A stretch of 64,000 nt of DNA, taken from Gonocerus acuteangulatus. Lineage: Eukaryota > Arthropoda > Insecta > Hemiptera > Coreidae. The translations under genes were made by a program, and so were the position numbers. Location: contig OX328127.1 in the NCBI GenBank assembly GCA_946811695.1, forward strand, positions 45,828,611 through 45,892,610, given 5' to 3'. Below the pieces are notes generated by a model. That model worked only from the letters and a program-made list of their open reading frames with translations. It did not search any database and was not told where the DNA came from. Below, piece after piece: positions 11,906-21,757 of the stretch (the stretch's first letter is position 1; each line of letters starts with the position of its first letter).

Positions 11906-12012
11906 ATTCTTTAGATTGGGATTTATTATAGACAAATAGTTTATTACATGATATAAACTTCTACTAATTCATATATACTCGACATACCTTTAATATGACT
12001 CAACTGGCTAAG

Positions 12013-12085
12013 TCGACTATACTCAATAAAAGTCGACTATACTCAATAAAATATAGTCGATAAAAGTCGACTATACTCAATGAAT
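12013..12085. repeat. Short tandem repeat, 22-bp class
   Basis: AGTCGACTATACTCAATAAA occurs three times in about 73 bp. It contains the GTCGAC palindrome. Confidence 0.8.
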
Positions 12086-12184
12086 TTTGAGTAACATGAT
12101 ATCAAATTTGTTGACATAATTTGCTAAATGATATCTTCTTCTTACTGATAAAAAAAAACTATATTTACGGGCAGAAGAGCCATT

Positions 12185-12186
<2 letters not shown>

Positions 12187-12251
<65 letters not shown>

Positions 12252-12264
12252 GAGAGAGAGATGT
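12187..12264. repeat. (GA)n microsatellite
   Basis: A GA tract of about 78 bp with one GTGA interruption. The Arg-Glu open frame over it is not a gene. Confidence 0.92.
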
Positions 12265-12769
12265 GTGTTTATTCAAAGATCAATTAGGACTTGTGTAATC
12301 CGCAATCGCCACATAAAAATACCTAAAATAAATGGTGGTTCAGAGCTGAAGAATAGAAGCCGGTTTGTAACGATGTTTGCCAAATGGCCAGGAAATACCA
12401 TAACAAAATAGAAAAAAATATCAACAATATAATGAAATATATTGGTTATAAAATTAATTTTAAAGATTGTAAATGCTTTTATGCGGGGAATCGTCAGAAA
12501 TTTAAAAAAATAGATTTTCGTTTTTATATTTATTAATGAGTATCCCCATCTAAAACGATTCCCTCAGAACAAAATATTAGATACATGAATCTAATTACAT
12601 TTCACATCCATATTTTCATCCAAATGTACAAATGGGATTTTACATATCGCATCGGTCATACAGTTCATCATACATCTATTTATAGGAAAATACAATATTA
12701 CAATAATTCATACAATTATGCAGTTCATTATACAGTTACGCCATATTAAAAAATATTGGTAAACCGCCA
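12265..12769. other. Gene-free stretch
   Basis: AT-rich DNA with scattered CAGTTCATTATACA-like repeats near 12660-12735. No gene recognised. Confidence 0.45.
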
Positions 12770-15193
12770 CCCCATAGTTTTTATATTTTTTTATTTATAT
12801 TTATTTATTATATTTGAAATCTGTACAATTATTAGCAGTACAATAATCAAGTCTGTTCATGCAGATATTATGTACAATTTGACAAAAACGGTAAAAGTAA
12901 AATAAAAGAAAAGAAAAAATAAATAATAAAGACATACAAAATATGGAAGAAGACAACCACTGTTGGCACTTCCAGAGATGTCTTGGAAAATGTTTTAATG
13001 GTCACGATAAGATCAGATGATTAAATTGTCTCGAGGCCACTGTCTCTTGAGCCGCCTGGGAGGATTGTCTAGATGGGATTCGGATGATAAGGATAGACCT
13101 TCAGGATTAGGATGATAAGACAATTTGGAGTGGAACATTTGGAATCGGGTTTTAGCAAGGTCAAGGACAAATGGGATGTTGAGGTCATTGTGAAGGGTTT
13201 TGTTGGAAACATAGAAAGGAGCATTTACAATTTTACGAAGTACTTTTGACTGGAATGCCTGTATTCTGTTGATGTTAGATGGTTTTGCAGATCCCCAGAG
13301 TTCAAGTCCGTATGTCCATATTGGTCGAATGATTGTTTTGTATGTCGTTAGTTTGTTCTGTATCGATAATTTAGATGAGGGTCCAAGAAGTCGTCTAAGT
13401 AGTCCGTATCGTTTGTTCAGTTCTTGTCTTTTCAGTCTCGTGTGAGGGTTCCATGTCAGTCGGCTGTCAAGGTATAACCCTAGATATCGAACCTCGTTAG
13501 ATTCCGGAAGAGGAGTGTTTCTGAAGTAAACAGGAGGGCATGATCTTCGGCTGAGAGTGAATGTCACTTGTTTGCATTTTTCTGGGTTGATTTTTATTCT
13601 CCACCTTTCACTCCAATGTTGTATGGCGGAAAGATGTTCCTGCAGGTTTTGGGATGCTACTGAAGGGTCAGAGGAAGTTGACAGGATCGCTGTGTCATCA
13701 GCGTATGTGGTAAGTAGGGTTTGGGGGTGTGTGGGAATATCCGCAGTGTAAAGAAGGAAAAGGAGGGGACCGATAATACTCCCTTGGGGGACTCCAGCAT
13801 TTATGGGGCAGGTCGGGGAAAGAGTTGTACCATATTTGACTTGGAAGGATCTGTTTGACAGGTAGGATTTGAGGATAAGGAAATAGGTGTGTGGAAGTAT
13901 AAGCTTTACTTTGTAAAGTAATCCCGGGTGCCAAACCCGATCGAATGCTTGAGCAACGTCGAGAAAGGCACTCGTGCAAAAACTCTTACGTTCAAGCGAG
14001 GAGGAAATTGAGTCTACGACTCGTAAGCACTGTTGTATGGTGGAATGCTGGAAGCGGAAACCAAATTGATGGTTGGGAATTGTATTCGAGGATTCTATGA
14101 GAGGGAGGATTCTTTTGTACAGGAGTTTTTCGAATATTTTGGAAATTAATGGGAGAAGGCTGATGGGCCGATAGGAAGAAGGGCAATCTGGAGGTTTGAA
14201 GGGTTTGGGGATAACGATGACGACTGAATGTTTCCAGGGATTCGGGAAATGGGTTGTTCTTAGGATTGAGTTATACAGGTATGTAAGGAATATAATGGCC
14301 TTCTGGGGGAGGTTTTTGAGTATTGTGGAGGTGATAAGATCATAACCGGGAGATTTTCTAGGAAGGTGTTTGATGATGTATTTAACTTCGGATGGATGGA
14401 AAGCTTTGGGAGGGAAGGACAAAGGTAAAGGAGAATTCAGGTAATCTTCGATATCTGCATCATGGGAGGGGCTCATTTGAGGATTAGGGGAAAATACTGT
14501 AGTTAGGTGTGTGGAGAGGAGGAGCGCCTTTTCTTCATCACTCCTGGCCCAGGTCCCATCGTTGCGTTTGAGAGGGGAAGGAATTTGGTGGAACTTTAGG
14601 ATTTTACGAGTGACTGTCCACAAAGAACAGTCCTGTGTAGAGAGGGATGAAAGGTATTCGTTAAAGGATTCTGAGCGGAATTGGGATAGGGAAGATTTCA
14701 GTTGGCGTGTCAGTCTGTTGTATAGGTTTCTGTCCGAGGGATAACGGGATCTTTGCCATAAAGCCCTGGCTCGTCGCTTGGCTGCAAGGAGTTCTTGGAT
14801 GTGGTTTGGGAGTTGCATTTTGGGCGGGGGAAGGAAACCTGTTCTTGGTCGGCATGAATTGCGAGCACTGTCCTGAATGGCTTTAGTAATCGATTCAGTG
14901 GCTTTGTCTAGGTCTGAAGGGGTTTTTAGGGAAACGTTTAGGTCTATGGAGCGCTCTAGGTTGAACTGAAATGATTGCCAGTTGATGGGACCGGGAGTAA
15001 GGGACGGTTGTAGAGGACGGGGTACAGGGGAGGAGAAGAGGGTTAGAAGGATCGCAGAATGGTCCGACGATAGGTCGAGGAGCGAATCAACAGAAGTCGC
15101 TGTACCTCCCAAGCCAGACGAGATGAAGAAATCGACTAGGTCAGGGCTGCGGGATGGATCAGTTGGCCAGTATGTTGGCGACCCCATAGTGGG
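12770..15193 (-). mobile_element. 5'-truncated Jockey-like non-LTR retrotransposon
   Basis: The copy lies on the minus strand. Its 5' end is cut inside the endonuclease domain at about 15190, and its 3' UTR runs to an AT-rich end near 12770-12790. The reverse transcriptase and C-terminal region are intact as a single 724-codon frame. The 5' edge abuts a 13-bp perfect inverted repeat (15181-15221), the kind of junction left by twin priming or 5' inversion. No target-site duplication was resolved. Confidence 0.8.
13013..15187 (-). CDS. Jockey-like LINE ORF2 fragment: endonuclease end and reverse transcriptase
   Basis: The uninterrupted frame has 724 residues. Residues ~10-55 hold the end of an APE-type endonuclease (RSPDLVDFFISSGL then SSDHSAILLTL, the Ser-Asp-His motif). 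A linker follows, then reverse transcriptase: YRPISLLPLISKIFEKLL, the HQFGFR block, AFLDVAQAFDRVWHPGLL, GVPQGSIIGPLLFLLYTADI, and the catalytic TYADDTAIL. Thumb and C-terminal motifs (VRYLGLYLDSRLTWNPH; IRPIWTYGLELWGSA) follow, and the protein ends DNLII. The enzyme would copy LINE RNA at a nicked target. An open frame this long means recent insertion. The first Met at 15187 is internal to the real ORF2, and no ORF1 is present. Confidence 0.85.
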   Translation of the reverse strand: MGSPTYWPTDPSRSPDLVDFFISSGLGGTATSVDSLLDLSSDHSAILLTLFSSPVPRPLQPSLTPGPINWQSFQFNLERSIDLNVSLKTPSDLDKATESITKAIQDSARNSCRPRTGFLPPPKMQLPNHIQELLAAKRRARALWQRSRYPSDRNLYNRLTRQLKSSLSQFRSESFNEYLSSLSTQDCSLWTVTRKILKFHQIPSPLKRNDGTWARSDEEKALLLSTHLTTVFSPNPQMSPSHDADIEDYLNSPLPLSFPPKAFHPSEVKYIIKHLPRKSPGYDLITSTILKNLPQKAIIFLTYLYNSILRTTHFPNPWKHSVVIVIPKPFKPPDCPSSYRPISLLPLISKIFEKLLYKRILPLIESSNTIPNHQFGFRFQHSTIQQCLRVVDSISSSLERKSFCTSAFLDVAQAFDRVWHPGLLYKVKLILPHTYFLILKSYLSNRSFQVKYGTTLSPTCPINAGVPQGSIIGPLLFLLYTADIPTHPQTLLTTYADDTAILSTSSDPSVASQNLQEHLSAIQHWSERWRIKINPEKCKQVTFTLSRRSCPPVYFRNTPLPESNEVRYLGLYLDSRLTWNPHTRLKRQELNKRYGLLRRLLGPSSKLSIQNKLTTYKTIIRPIWTYGLELWGSAKPSNINRIQAFQSKVLRKIVNAPFYVSNKTLHNDLNIPFVLDLAKTRFQMFHSKLSYHPNPEGLSLSSESHLDNPPRRLKRQWPRDNLII

Positions 15194-15221
15194 TTCGACT
15201 AATGGACTCCCACTATGGGGT
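15181..15221. repeat. 13-bp perfect inverted repeat at the LINE 5' edge
   Basis: ACCCCATAGTGGG (15181-15193) and CCCACTATGGGGT (15209-15221) are exact inverse copies with a 15-nt loop, at the boundary between the LINE and the next SINE-like repeat. Confidence 0.85.
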
Positions 15222-15353
15222 GGTGGCTTTTCTTTAGAGAAAAGAACGAAAAAGAATCAGCCTTATCCTGGCTAGAAGAGGATGGTAACCCGTCTTAAAA
15301 TTCTTAGTTAATAATAATGGACGTTAAAATATAAATTAATAAAAAAAAAAAAA
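15222..15353 (+). mobile_element. SINE-like element with GGACGTTAAAAT tail (tail type B)
   Basis: It shares TCAGCCTTATCCTGGCTAGA, an AGGATGGTAACCCGTC body and a TTAATAATAATGGACGTTAA tail with 36364-36515. It ends in an A-rich run. No tRNA-like head is recognised, so the 5' part may be missing. Confidence 0.6.
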
Positions 15354-15534
15354 TATTGACCAAAAGCGAAAAGCAGCACTAACAAACAGTGTAAGAGTGA
15401 GCATTCATTTGTCTTTGACAATCTACTGGTAGTGGCTAAATATAAGCATAATGTAAAAGAAAAATAGATGCAAATATTGACATTATAAAAAGCAATAAAA
15501 AAAACTAAAATTCTTAAATGAAATATTTTGTAAT
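15354..15534. other. Short gene-free gap between SINEs
   Basis: AT-rich DNA; nothing recognised. Confidence 0.4.
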
Positions 15535-15547
15535 AATATCATTAAAT

Positions 15548-15733
15548 GCCAACGGCCATAGCCACGTTGAATGCACCGATTCCCGTAGATCACCGAAGTC
15601 AAGCAACGTCGGGCGTGGTCAGTACCTGAATGGGTGACCGACCACGTGCTGTTGGCATTATAAAAGGGTGGTAACTTGTAGATAGCCCGGCGCTAATAGC
15701 CAAATAGTTGATGCGCCGTTAAAAACGAAAAAA
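15548..15733 (+). mobile_element. 5S-rRNA-derived SINE (SINE3 type), full copy
   Basis: The first ~110 bp match 5S rRNA: GCCAACGGCCATAGCCACG, GATCACCGAAGTCAAGCAAC (box A region), GTCGGGCGTGGTCAGTACC and ATGGGTGACC (box C), then GTGCTGTTGGC. About 10 bases of helix IV (CTTGGGAACA in normal 5S) are missing, so it is not a working 5S gene. A non-rRNA body (AAGGGTGGTAACTTGTAGAT) follows, then a tail with hairpin GGCGC...GCGCC and an A-rich end. An exact 13-bp target duplication, AATATCATTAAAT, flanks it at 15535-15547 and 15734-15746. The internal 5S promoter could drive Pol III transcription; mobilisation would need a LINE in trans. Confidence 0.85.
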
Positions 15734-15746
15734 AATATCATTAAAT

Positions 15747-17180
15747 AAAAACTAATGGATTTTAAAAGATTGAATACACAATAAATGGAACATGATGATC
15801 AGTTCTGACGGCTTAAGCGACATATAACGAATGGAAAGAGATATACTTAATTGGGTCAAAAATAATTAAAAATAAAATAAGCTTGGAATGCTGGTTTAAG
15901 TAAGCAGGCTATTGCCTTTTACTTATATATTGGTGAGTTAATCATTGTTAAAAGGTTCTCTCTTTAAAAAAAAAGCAGGGTAACGGCAAGAGCTGGCCCC
16001 AAAGGGTAAGATCAAAGTAGAGAAGTTATCATTAGAAATTATGGGACTTCAGAATTATGACAGCATTCAATTTTCTAAGTTAGTTATTTTATTATTTATT
16101 TACATTTCTTGTATTTATAACAAAAGATTTGCCGAACTCTCACATCAATTTGAAGGATAGCTCGAATTTCAGAGTAAGAATTTCCAGCCTTCTGACACCG
16201 GTAGAATTATTCTTAATCGTCATTCCTCAATAGAAATTAGGATTTTAGGCCGTCCCCAGCCCCAAACAGTCGATGAAGGATGCTGAAAAGTAAAAACTCT
16301 GACGCCAATTACAGCCCATAGTGTCTCTGAAGCTGGAGAGCCTTTGTCGGGAACAATAGCTGTTTTCAAACCTGAATGAATAGGCGCTAACCTCCAATTG
16401 AGCCAAAGAGGTTCGTTAACTGGACGAAGCAAAGAATCGTGCTTAAAACAAAAGCGATAATGACTAAACTGAAAAAAATTTCAAGATAAATAAACAATTA
16501 TTTTATTTTCCCTGCCGAACGTCCAATAATTGATTGTCTAAGGTACATTGGCACTTCCTGCGGCTACACACTTTTGGATTGACAATATTTAAAAGTTATT
16601 TTAAATATTAGAAATAGGAAATTTAGAAAGTTATCCATCAGTTGTTTTCAATTCTAATTGTGTGAACTGTACTTAAGAATATAATTTTGTTATTTTAAAT
16701 TATAATTCGAGTAAACCAATGACGCCGGGGCCCCCTGAAACCACGGGCACCTGACCAACTGTCCACCGTGCCCCCTGAGGCCCTGATATTCAGAGAAAAG
16801 GGTGCTTAACGTTTCAAAATTGTAGATTTCGTTCTATTGAATGCGAAGTATTACATTTTCTATTCTAAGCTTCCGATATCACACCAGGGAAAAACATTGT
16901 ATGGAAACATGCTAAGATGGCGCAGTTCTTAATAGGTGTCGTCTTTGGAGCCAAAATGACTATTAGCGGAAATAACTTTCATTGGATAGAAGTACAAAGC
17001 ACAGGCCTGACATTATAAAAAGTCCGTCACGCAGGAGCTGCATAACTAGGCACTTTCCTCAGAATTTGGGTAGTGTAGACTGCTTTCCAGAACAATTTGC
17101 TTAAAATATCCTACATAAATAAAATAAAAACATGAATAGTTCTCTTTTAAATTTGTAATGAGTAACTGATCAATTATTAA
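15747..17180. other. Gene-free stretch
   Basis: No gene is recognised. A 70-codon minus-strand frame at 16220-16432 has no known motif. Repeat fragments related to the 17-kb satellite begin near 16700 and 16960-17060 (AAAGTCCGTCACGCAGGAG, also near 1317). Confidence 0.4.
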
Positions 17181-17354
17181 TTTGCTTCCAGAGTTATGTT
17201 TACACTACATAATAAATACAAAAAACCTCATATTTTCGTATTTTGATCTAACGCAGGAACAGGATACAGTCACTCTAGTGGTAGAAAGCGCTCCTTGCGG
17301 CGGCTTTGTGAACCTACGTCTGCCGGGCTTTTCTATTGAAATATATTACAAATT

Positions 17355-17960
17355 AAACCCCCGCTTTCCGATTGACCGATTCAGCTCATTTTTACAACAC
17401 TTCTTTCTCATGAGTTACCCACGACGTATACCGCGTTTCGTTACAATACAGCAGAAATTACGACCGGTATGAGTATATTAGGAATTTGGGTCCGGAGTAA
17501 ACCCCCCCTTCTAATGAACCGATTTAGTTTATTTTTACAGCACATATTTACCTGTAGATTACCACTACGAATACCGAGTTTCGTCGAAATATACCAAAAA
17601 AACACGGCTGGTAGTGGCGAATTGGTATTGTGGGTCCGGAGTAACCCCCCCCCCTCCTAATGAACCGATTTAGTTTATTTTTACAACACATATTTACCTG
17701 TGGATTACCACTACGAATACCGAGTTTCGTCGAAATATACCAAAAATCACGGCTGGTAGTGGCGAATTGGTATTGTGGGTCCGGAGTAAACCCCCCCCCC
17801 CCTCTAATGAACCGATTTAGTTCATTTTTATATCTCACTTTTATATTACCACTACGAATACCAAGTTTCGTTGAAATATAACAAATATTACGGCTGACAT
17901 AGTCAAATTAGTGTTTTGGGTTCGGAGTAAACCCCCCCTTCCGGTGGACCGACTTTGGTG
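17355..17960 (+). repeat. ~145-bp satellite-like tandem array, about four units
   Basis: Units begin near 17368, 17516, 17660 and 17809 at AACCGATTTAGTTTATTTTT and share ACCACTACGAATACCGAGTT, TCGTCGAAATATACC and TTGTGGGTCCGGAGTAA, then a C run of 7-12 bases. The two middle units are nearly identical and the outer ones diverge. Each unit has a readable core (IPSFVEIYQK), but the variable C runs shift frame between units, so no single protein spans them. Related single units occur at 25130-25200 (minus) and in decayed form at 36800-37230. Confidence 0.75.
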
Positions 17961-18058
17961 GTTAACGAACTCGTTCAATCGTTTGCTAATTGAATGCTAT
18001 ATACCAAGTTCCGTGACGAAAAAACAAAAACTCTGGCCGCTATCGTGTTAACAGATAT

Positions 18059-18122
<64 letters not shown>

Positions 18123-18290
18123 TTTAACGGGGGTCATTTTCGGTGTCTACTAGGTAGGATCGATAAAGATTTGAAGAACTTTTTCAAAAATTCCGTCATG
18201 AGTCCAACCTCAATAGCTACTTTCCTTCGGAGGAAAGTGCTAAAACATTATCTCCTTCCGTATCTTGGAGAAATGTAAAGATTCCAAATA
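17961..18290 (+). repeat. Dispersed repeat with (TA)n at 18055-18119
   Basis: It continues from the satellite: AACTCTGGCCGCTATCGTGT, then (TA)n, then TTTTAACGGGGGTCATTTTC and CTCAATAGCTACTTTCCTTC. It matches 10555-11080. CCTTCGGAGGAAAGTGCTAA also appears at about 46778-46798. Confidence 0.6.
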
Positions 18291-18394
18291 TATTTAATTT
18301 TTACGTTTCCGTCGTTGAAGTCTTCAGAGTCTTGACTTAAAAGACGAAATTGATTTCCGAAAAAATTGTTTTATTTTTGCTCTACGTCTTTCGA

Positions 18395-19774
18395 CAATAG
18401 ATTGACATCTTCAGGTCCCAACAAGAACGAAGAAACTGTCCTAATAAAATTTCATTTACTAACGAAGTCCGCTTTCTGGGAATGACATTTGACTCTAAGC
18501 TTAACTGGGCTAGTCGCATCAAACACCTCAAGGAGGACTGCTTTAAACGACTTAATTTATTGAAGGTTCTTGGCAAAACCACGTGGGGTGCCGACCGGAA
18601 ATCACTGCTCATGATTTACAAAAGCCTTGTGTTGTCAAAACTTGACTATGGCAGCTTAGTGTACGCCTCTGCTAAAAGCAGTGTACTCTCATGCCTAGAT
18701 TCTATCCATCACGCAGGAATCCGACTATCCACAGGAGCCTACAGGACAAGTCCGATCACAAGCCTCTGTGCAGAGGCAAGTGTGCCGCCACTTTTCATCC
18801 GGAGGCAACAACTGATTTCCTCCTATCTCGCTAAAATCGCTTTTCAACCCTCAAATCCTGCATATAACTATTTAGTTCACACCAAAAACCTCGAACGCTA
18901 CAGTCAAAAAATGAAACACCCGGCGCCATTAGGCGTAAGACAAAGATAAGTTCTTGGTTCAATCCCGGAAATTAATCTTCAATATCTCGACGTTAATGAG
19001 CCACCATGGACGTACAAAACTCCGAATATTGACTTGCGCCTTATTTCAGTAAAGACGGATACCCCAATAATTGCACTCAGGTACAAAGCGGAAGAGTTAA
19101 TAAACTCATACCCAAAGGGGCTGGTAATGTACACTGACGGTTCAAAATACGAAGATAACGTTGGTTCAGCAATAGTCTGGGACAACAATGTCTTAAAACT
19201 CATGCTCTCTTCACTAGCCTTCATCTACACCGCAGAAATGCTAGCAATTTCCACTGCCCTGTATAATGAAATTTCGTCCCCAGAAAAATCAATAAACTTT
19301 CTTTGGCTCCCTTCACATATAGGTATTGCAGGCAACGAAAAAGCTGACAAAGCAGCCAAGGAAGCAGCTGTTATGTCTGTACCCCCTGTAACAGCTCTCG
19401 ATCCAAACGATATTAAAAGCTGGTTGAGAAGCAAGGCATATCAAGCTTGGGAAAATGCTTGGAGGTCCGAGCCAGCTGGAAACAAACTGCGGCAGATAAA
19501 GAATACCACCAAGGAATGGGCCACCTCGATCCGCGGAAATAGAAGAGAGGAAGTAGCTTTGGCTCGAATGCGAATCGGTCACACAAACCTTACCCATGTG
19601 TACCTAATCAACAAGGACCCACCCCCAAAGTGCAGTACATGCGAAGTCCAAATAACCGTCCAGCACATAATAGAGGAATGCCCTAAATACCGGCACCAAT
19701 TACTGCTGAAGGTATTAACAGAAACGTCGCAGTGTGCCTTGGAAACAATCCCTCAGAAGTTGACAGACTGTTAA
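18395..19774 (+). pseudogene. I-like LINE ORF2 remnant: RT thumb, RNase H, CCHC
   Basis: The frame reads RFLGMTFDSKLNWASRI and SLVLSKLDYGSLVYASA (post-catalytic RT region), hits a single TAA after GVRQR, and continues in the same phase. RNase H follows: VMYTDGSK (first Asp), TAEMLAIS (Glu), then directly SINFLWLPSHIGIAGNEKAD. The expected SDSLSAL block with the next catalytic Asp, about 35 residues, is deleted in frame between ALYNEIS and SPEKS. The end holds a C-x2-C...H-x4-C motif (CSTCEVQITVQHIIEEC). Known role in the I clade: RNase H removes RNA from the cDNA hybrid. This copy could not do so. Confidence 0.78.
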
Positions 19775-19829
19775 ATTTTCTTAAAACTGCCGGTCTCCTA
19801 AAAAACATATAAATTGTTATCTTTGTAGT

Positions 19830-19830
<1 letters not shown>
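18395..19830 (+). mobile_element. Degenerate I-like LINE with RNase H
   Basis: This is the 3' part of an ORF2 on the plus strand with a thumb region, RNase H and C-terminal CCHC motif, followed by a short 3' region into (TA)n. The reverse transcriptase fingers and palm are missing. One in-frame stop at 18947-18949 and an internal RNase H deletion mark it as dead. Confidence 0.75.
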
Positions 19831-19831
<1 letters not shown>

Positions 19832-19884
<53 letters not shown>

Positions 19885-19923
19885 TAAGTGTTATGTAATC
19901 TTAGTATATACTATTTATAAGTT

Positions 19924-19958
<35 letters not shown>

Positions 19959-20638
19959 GTATATAAATAAAACTTTTGGTGAATAAATGTGTGAGCTTGA
20001 GCTTGTGAATGTATTTTTATTTGTAATTATAATGACTTTTATTTGCTATCTGAAAACTGTAATTTTGATTCTATTAAACTGTATTTCCCAATTCAGAACT
20101 ATATCTTTGTAAATTTTTTAAGTAAGTAACATGCTTATGTCACATGCTGAACATAAACGAAATTTGTTACATTTGTAATAATTTAATTTACCAGTATATA
20201 TAATATCATCAATGTAATGAGCTATCTTAATGTAAAAAAAAAAAAAAAAAAAAGAAAAAAGGTAGCTCTCTGTTAATCCTCCCCACTAATATTATTATTA
20301 TTATTGTACAGGTCTTCCCTTGTCCTTTTTAATCTGTATAAAATAATACCACCTAAGAGAATGGATATGCTAATTATATAAAACAATGTAGGTGCTGGGG
20401 TAAAAACATGATAAAATGTTAATCGCCACTAAATCCTGGTCCTAATCCTGTCCTAATAACCAACTGCTACAGAACTATTTTCTCATCTGAGCAAGCTTAA
20501 CGTTATTCATATACATGTAAATGATTTTTATTTTCTTTCAATAGTTCACTTAACGATTGAATCGATTATTCACCGAGAGAGAGGGAACTTGAAAGGTAAC
20601 AGCATTGTTACACTTTGTTATGTTAGCTATAAATACTT
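19832..20638. other. Microsatellite/homopolymer stretch upstream of ashwin
   Basis: (TA)n at 19832-19880, T run at 19926-19957, A run near 20234-20254. An ~35-bp piece (ATCGCCACTAAATCCTGGTC, 20420-20455) is inverted relative to 39070-39105. The ashwin 5' UTR and promoter probably lie in 20480-20638; no TATA box stands out. Ten to twenty bases before the ATG read TTAGCTATAAATACTT, which I do not take as a core promoter because it is too close. Confidence 0.45.
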
Positions 20639-20731
20639 ATGGAACAAGATACAAATTCAGCGACTGAGGTTTTCTCTTTGCTTCAGCCTGAACTGTTATC
20701 AGAGAGAGAACTACGAGAGATTCTAACTAGC
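20639..20731 (+). CDS. asw: ashwin coding exon 1
   Basis: It encodes residues 1-31, MEQDTNSATEVFSLLQPE onward to REILTS, with a strong donor (GTAAGT). The ATG is the first in frame before the conserved LLQPELLSE block, which sits at the same distance from the N-terminus as in other Ashwins. Confidence 0.82.
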
Positions 20732-21721
20732 GTAAGTTCTTATTTTAAATGTACTGTTCGTTATAAAATTGTTTTTCATTCTTCCCTCATTAGTTACTGG
20801 TCATCTTATGGTCCATTATTGGGGAAGGACACATCTGCATTATTAGTCAAATACCACCTTGTTTACGTTAGCATAATATTGGTGTTGTCATGGCTCAAGA
20901 TAATCAAAATCTCCTGGTTCAATAAACCTGTTTGAGATCCTTTTTAACCCATTTAAAAAATGTCATTCAGAAACTTTTACTTTTATGAGTTATTTCATTT
21001 TGGTCCAGTATTTGTTTCTGTCCACTATGGCTTTCTTTAGATTTTAGCTTACTGATAACTATTACATATTTTACTTTAGATATATATGATAATTTTGGCA
21101 GCTTAAGTAAATTTCCCGGAATTTCTTAATTTATTTTTAATGACTTTATGAAATAAGCACAAGGTCGTATTTTATCACATCAGATGATGTTTTGTCATAT
21201 ATAAATACTTATATGCGTATTACATATTTAAATATACAAATGTGAAGAGCAAATTTCAAAGCTTTGAAAGTCAGTGACGTTAAAATAATCCAAAATAATT
21301 ATTTAACAATTTTCTACTGTAATAGACATTATTTTAGCCTTAGCCTATGAGTTAATATCGGTACCCCGGAGGTAAAGGAACCATGTCACATATTTGTAGT
21401 TGTTTGGGAGGGCCAATTTTCCATAACTTTGAACCATTAATGTTTCTTTGTTCGTTCCTTATAGAAACGGTTTAAAGAAAATTATTCACATTGTTATTGG
21501 CATTGATAGGTAATTGGAAGTATTGATCATAGTCAAACTAAACCAACTGGGTGCCCATGACCTCCCACGGTTGAATACACCCTTCCAAACAATAAATAAA
21601 AAAAAAAAAAACTAAACCAAGTCCTCTACATGGTGTCTTTTTACCTCTAATGAAAACGGACATGATTTCGCTGTCGTATCTTTGTTATTTATGGGAACAA
21701 GATATACCATTATATGACTCG

Positions 21722-21757
<36 letters not shown>

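Noticed and set aside
12121..12411. Arg-Glu repeat frame
   Set aside because: It is a translation of the (GA)n tract.
15548..15660. Functional 5S rRNA gene
   Set aside because: About ten bases of helix IV are missing, a SINE tail follows, and target duplications flank it.
17182..17881. A repeat-protein gene over the satellite
   Set aside because: C-run length differences shift the frame from unit to unit.
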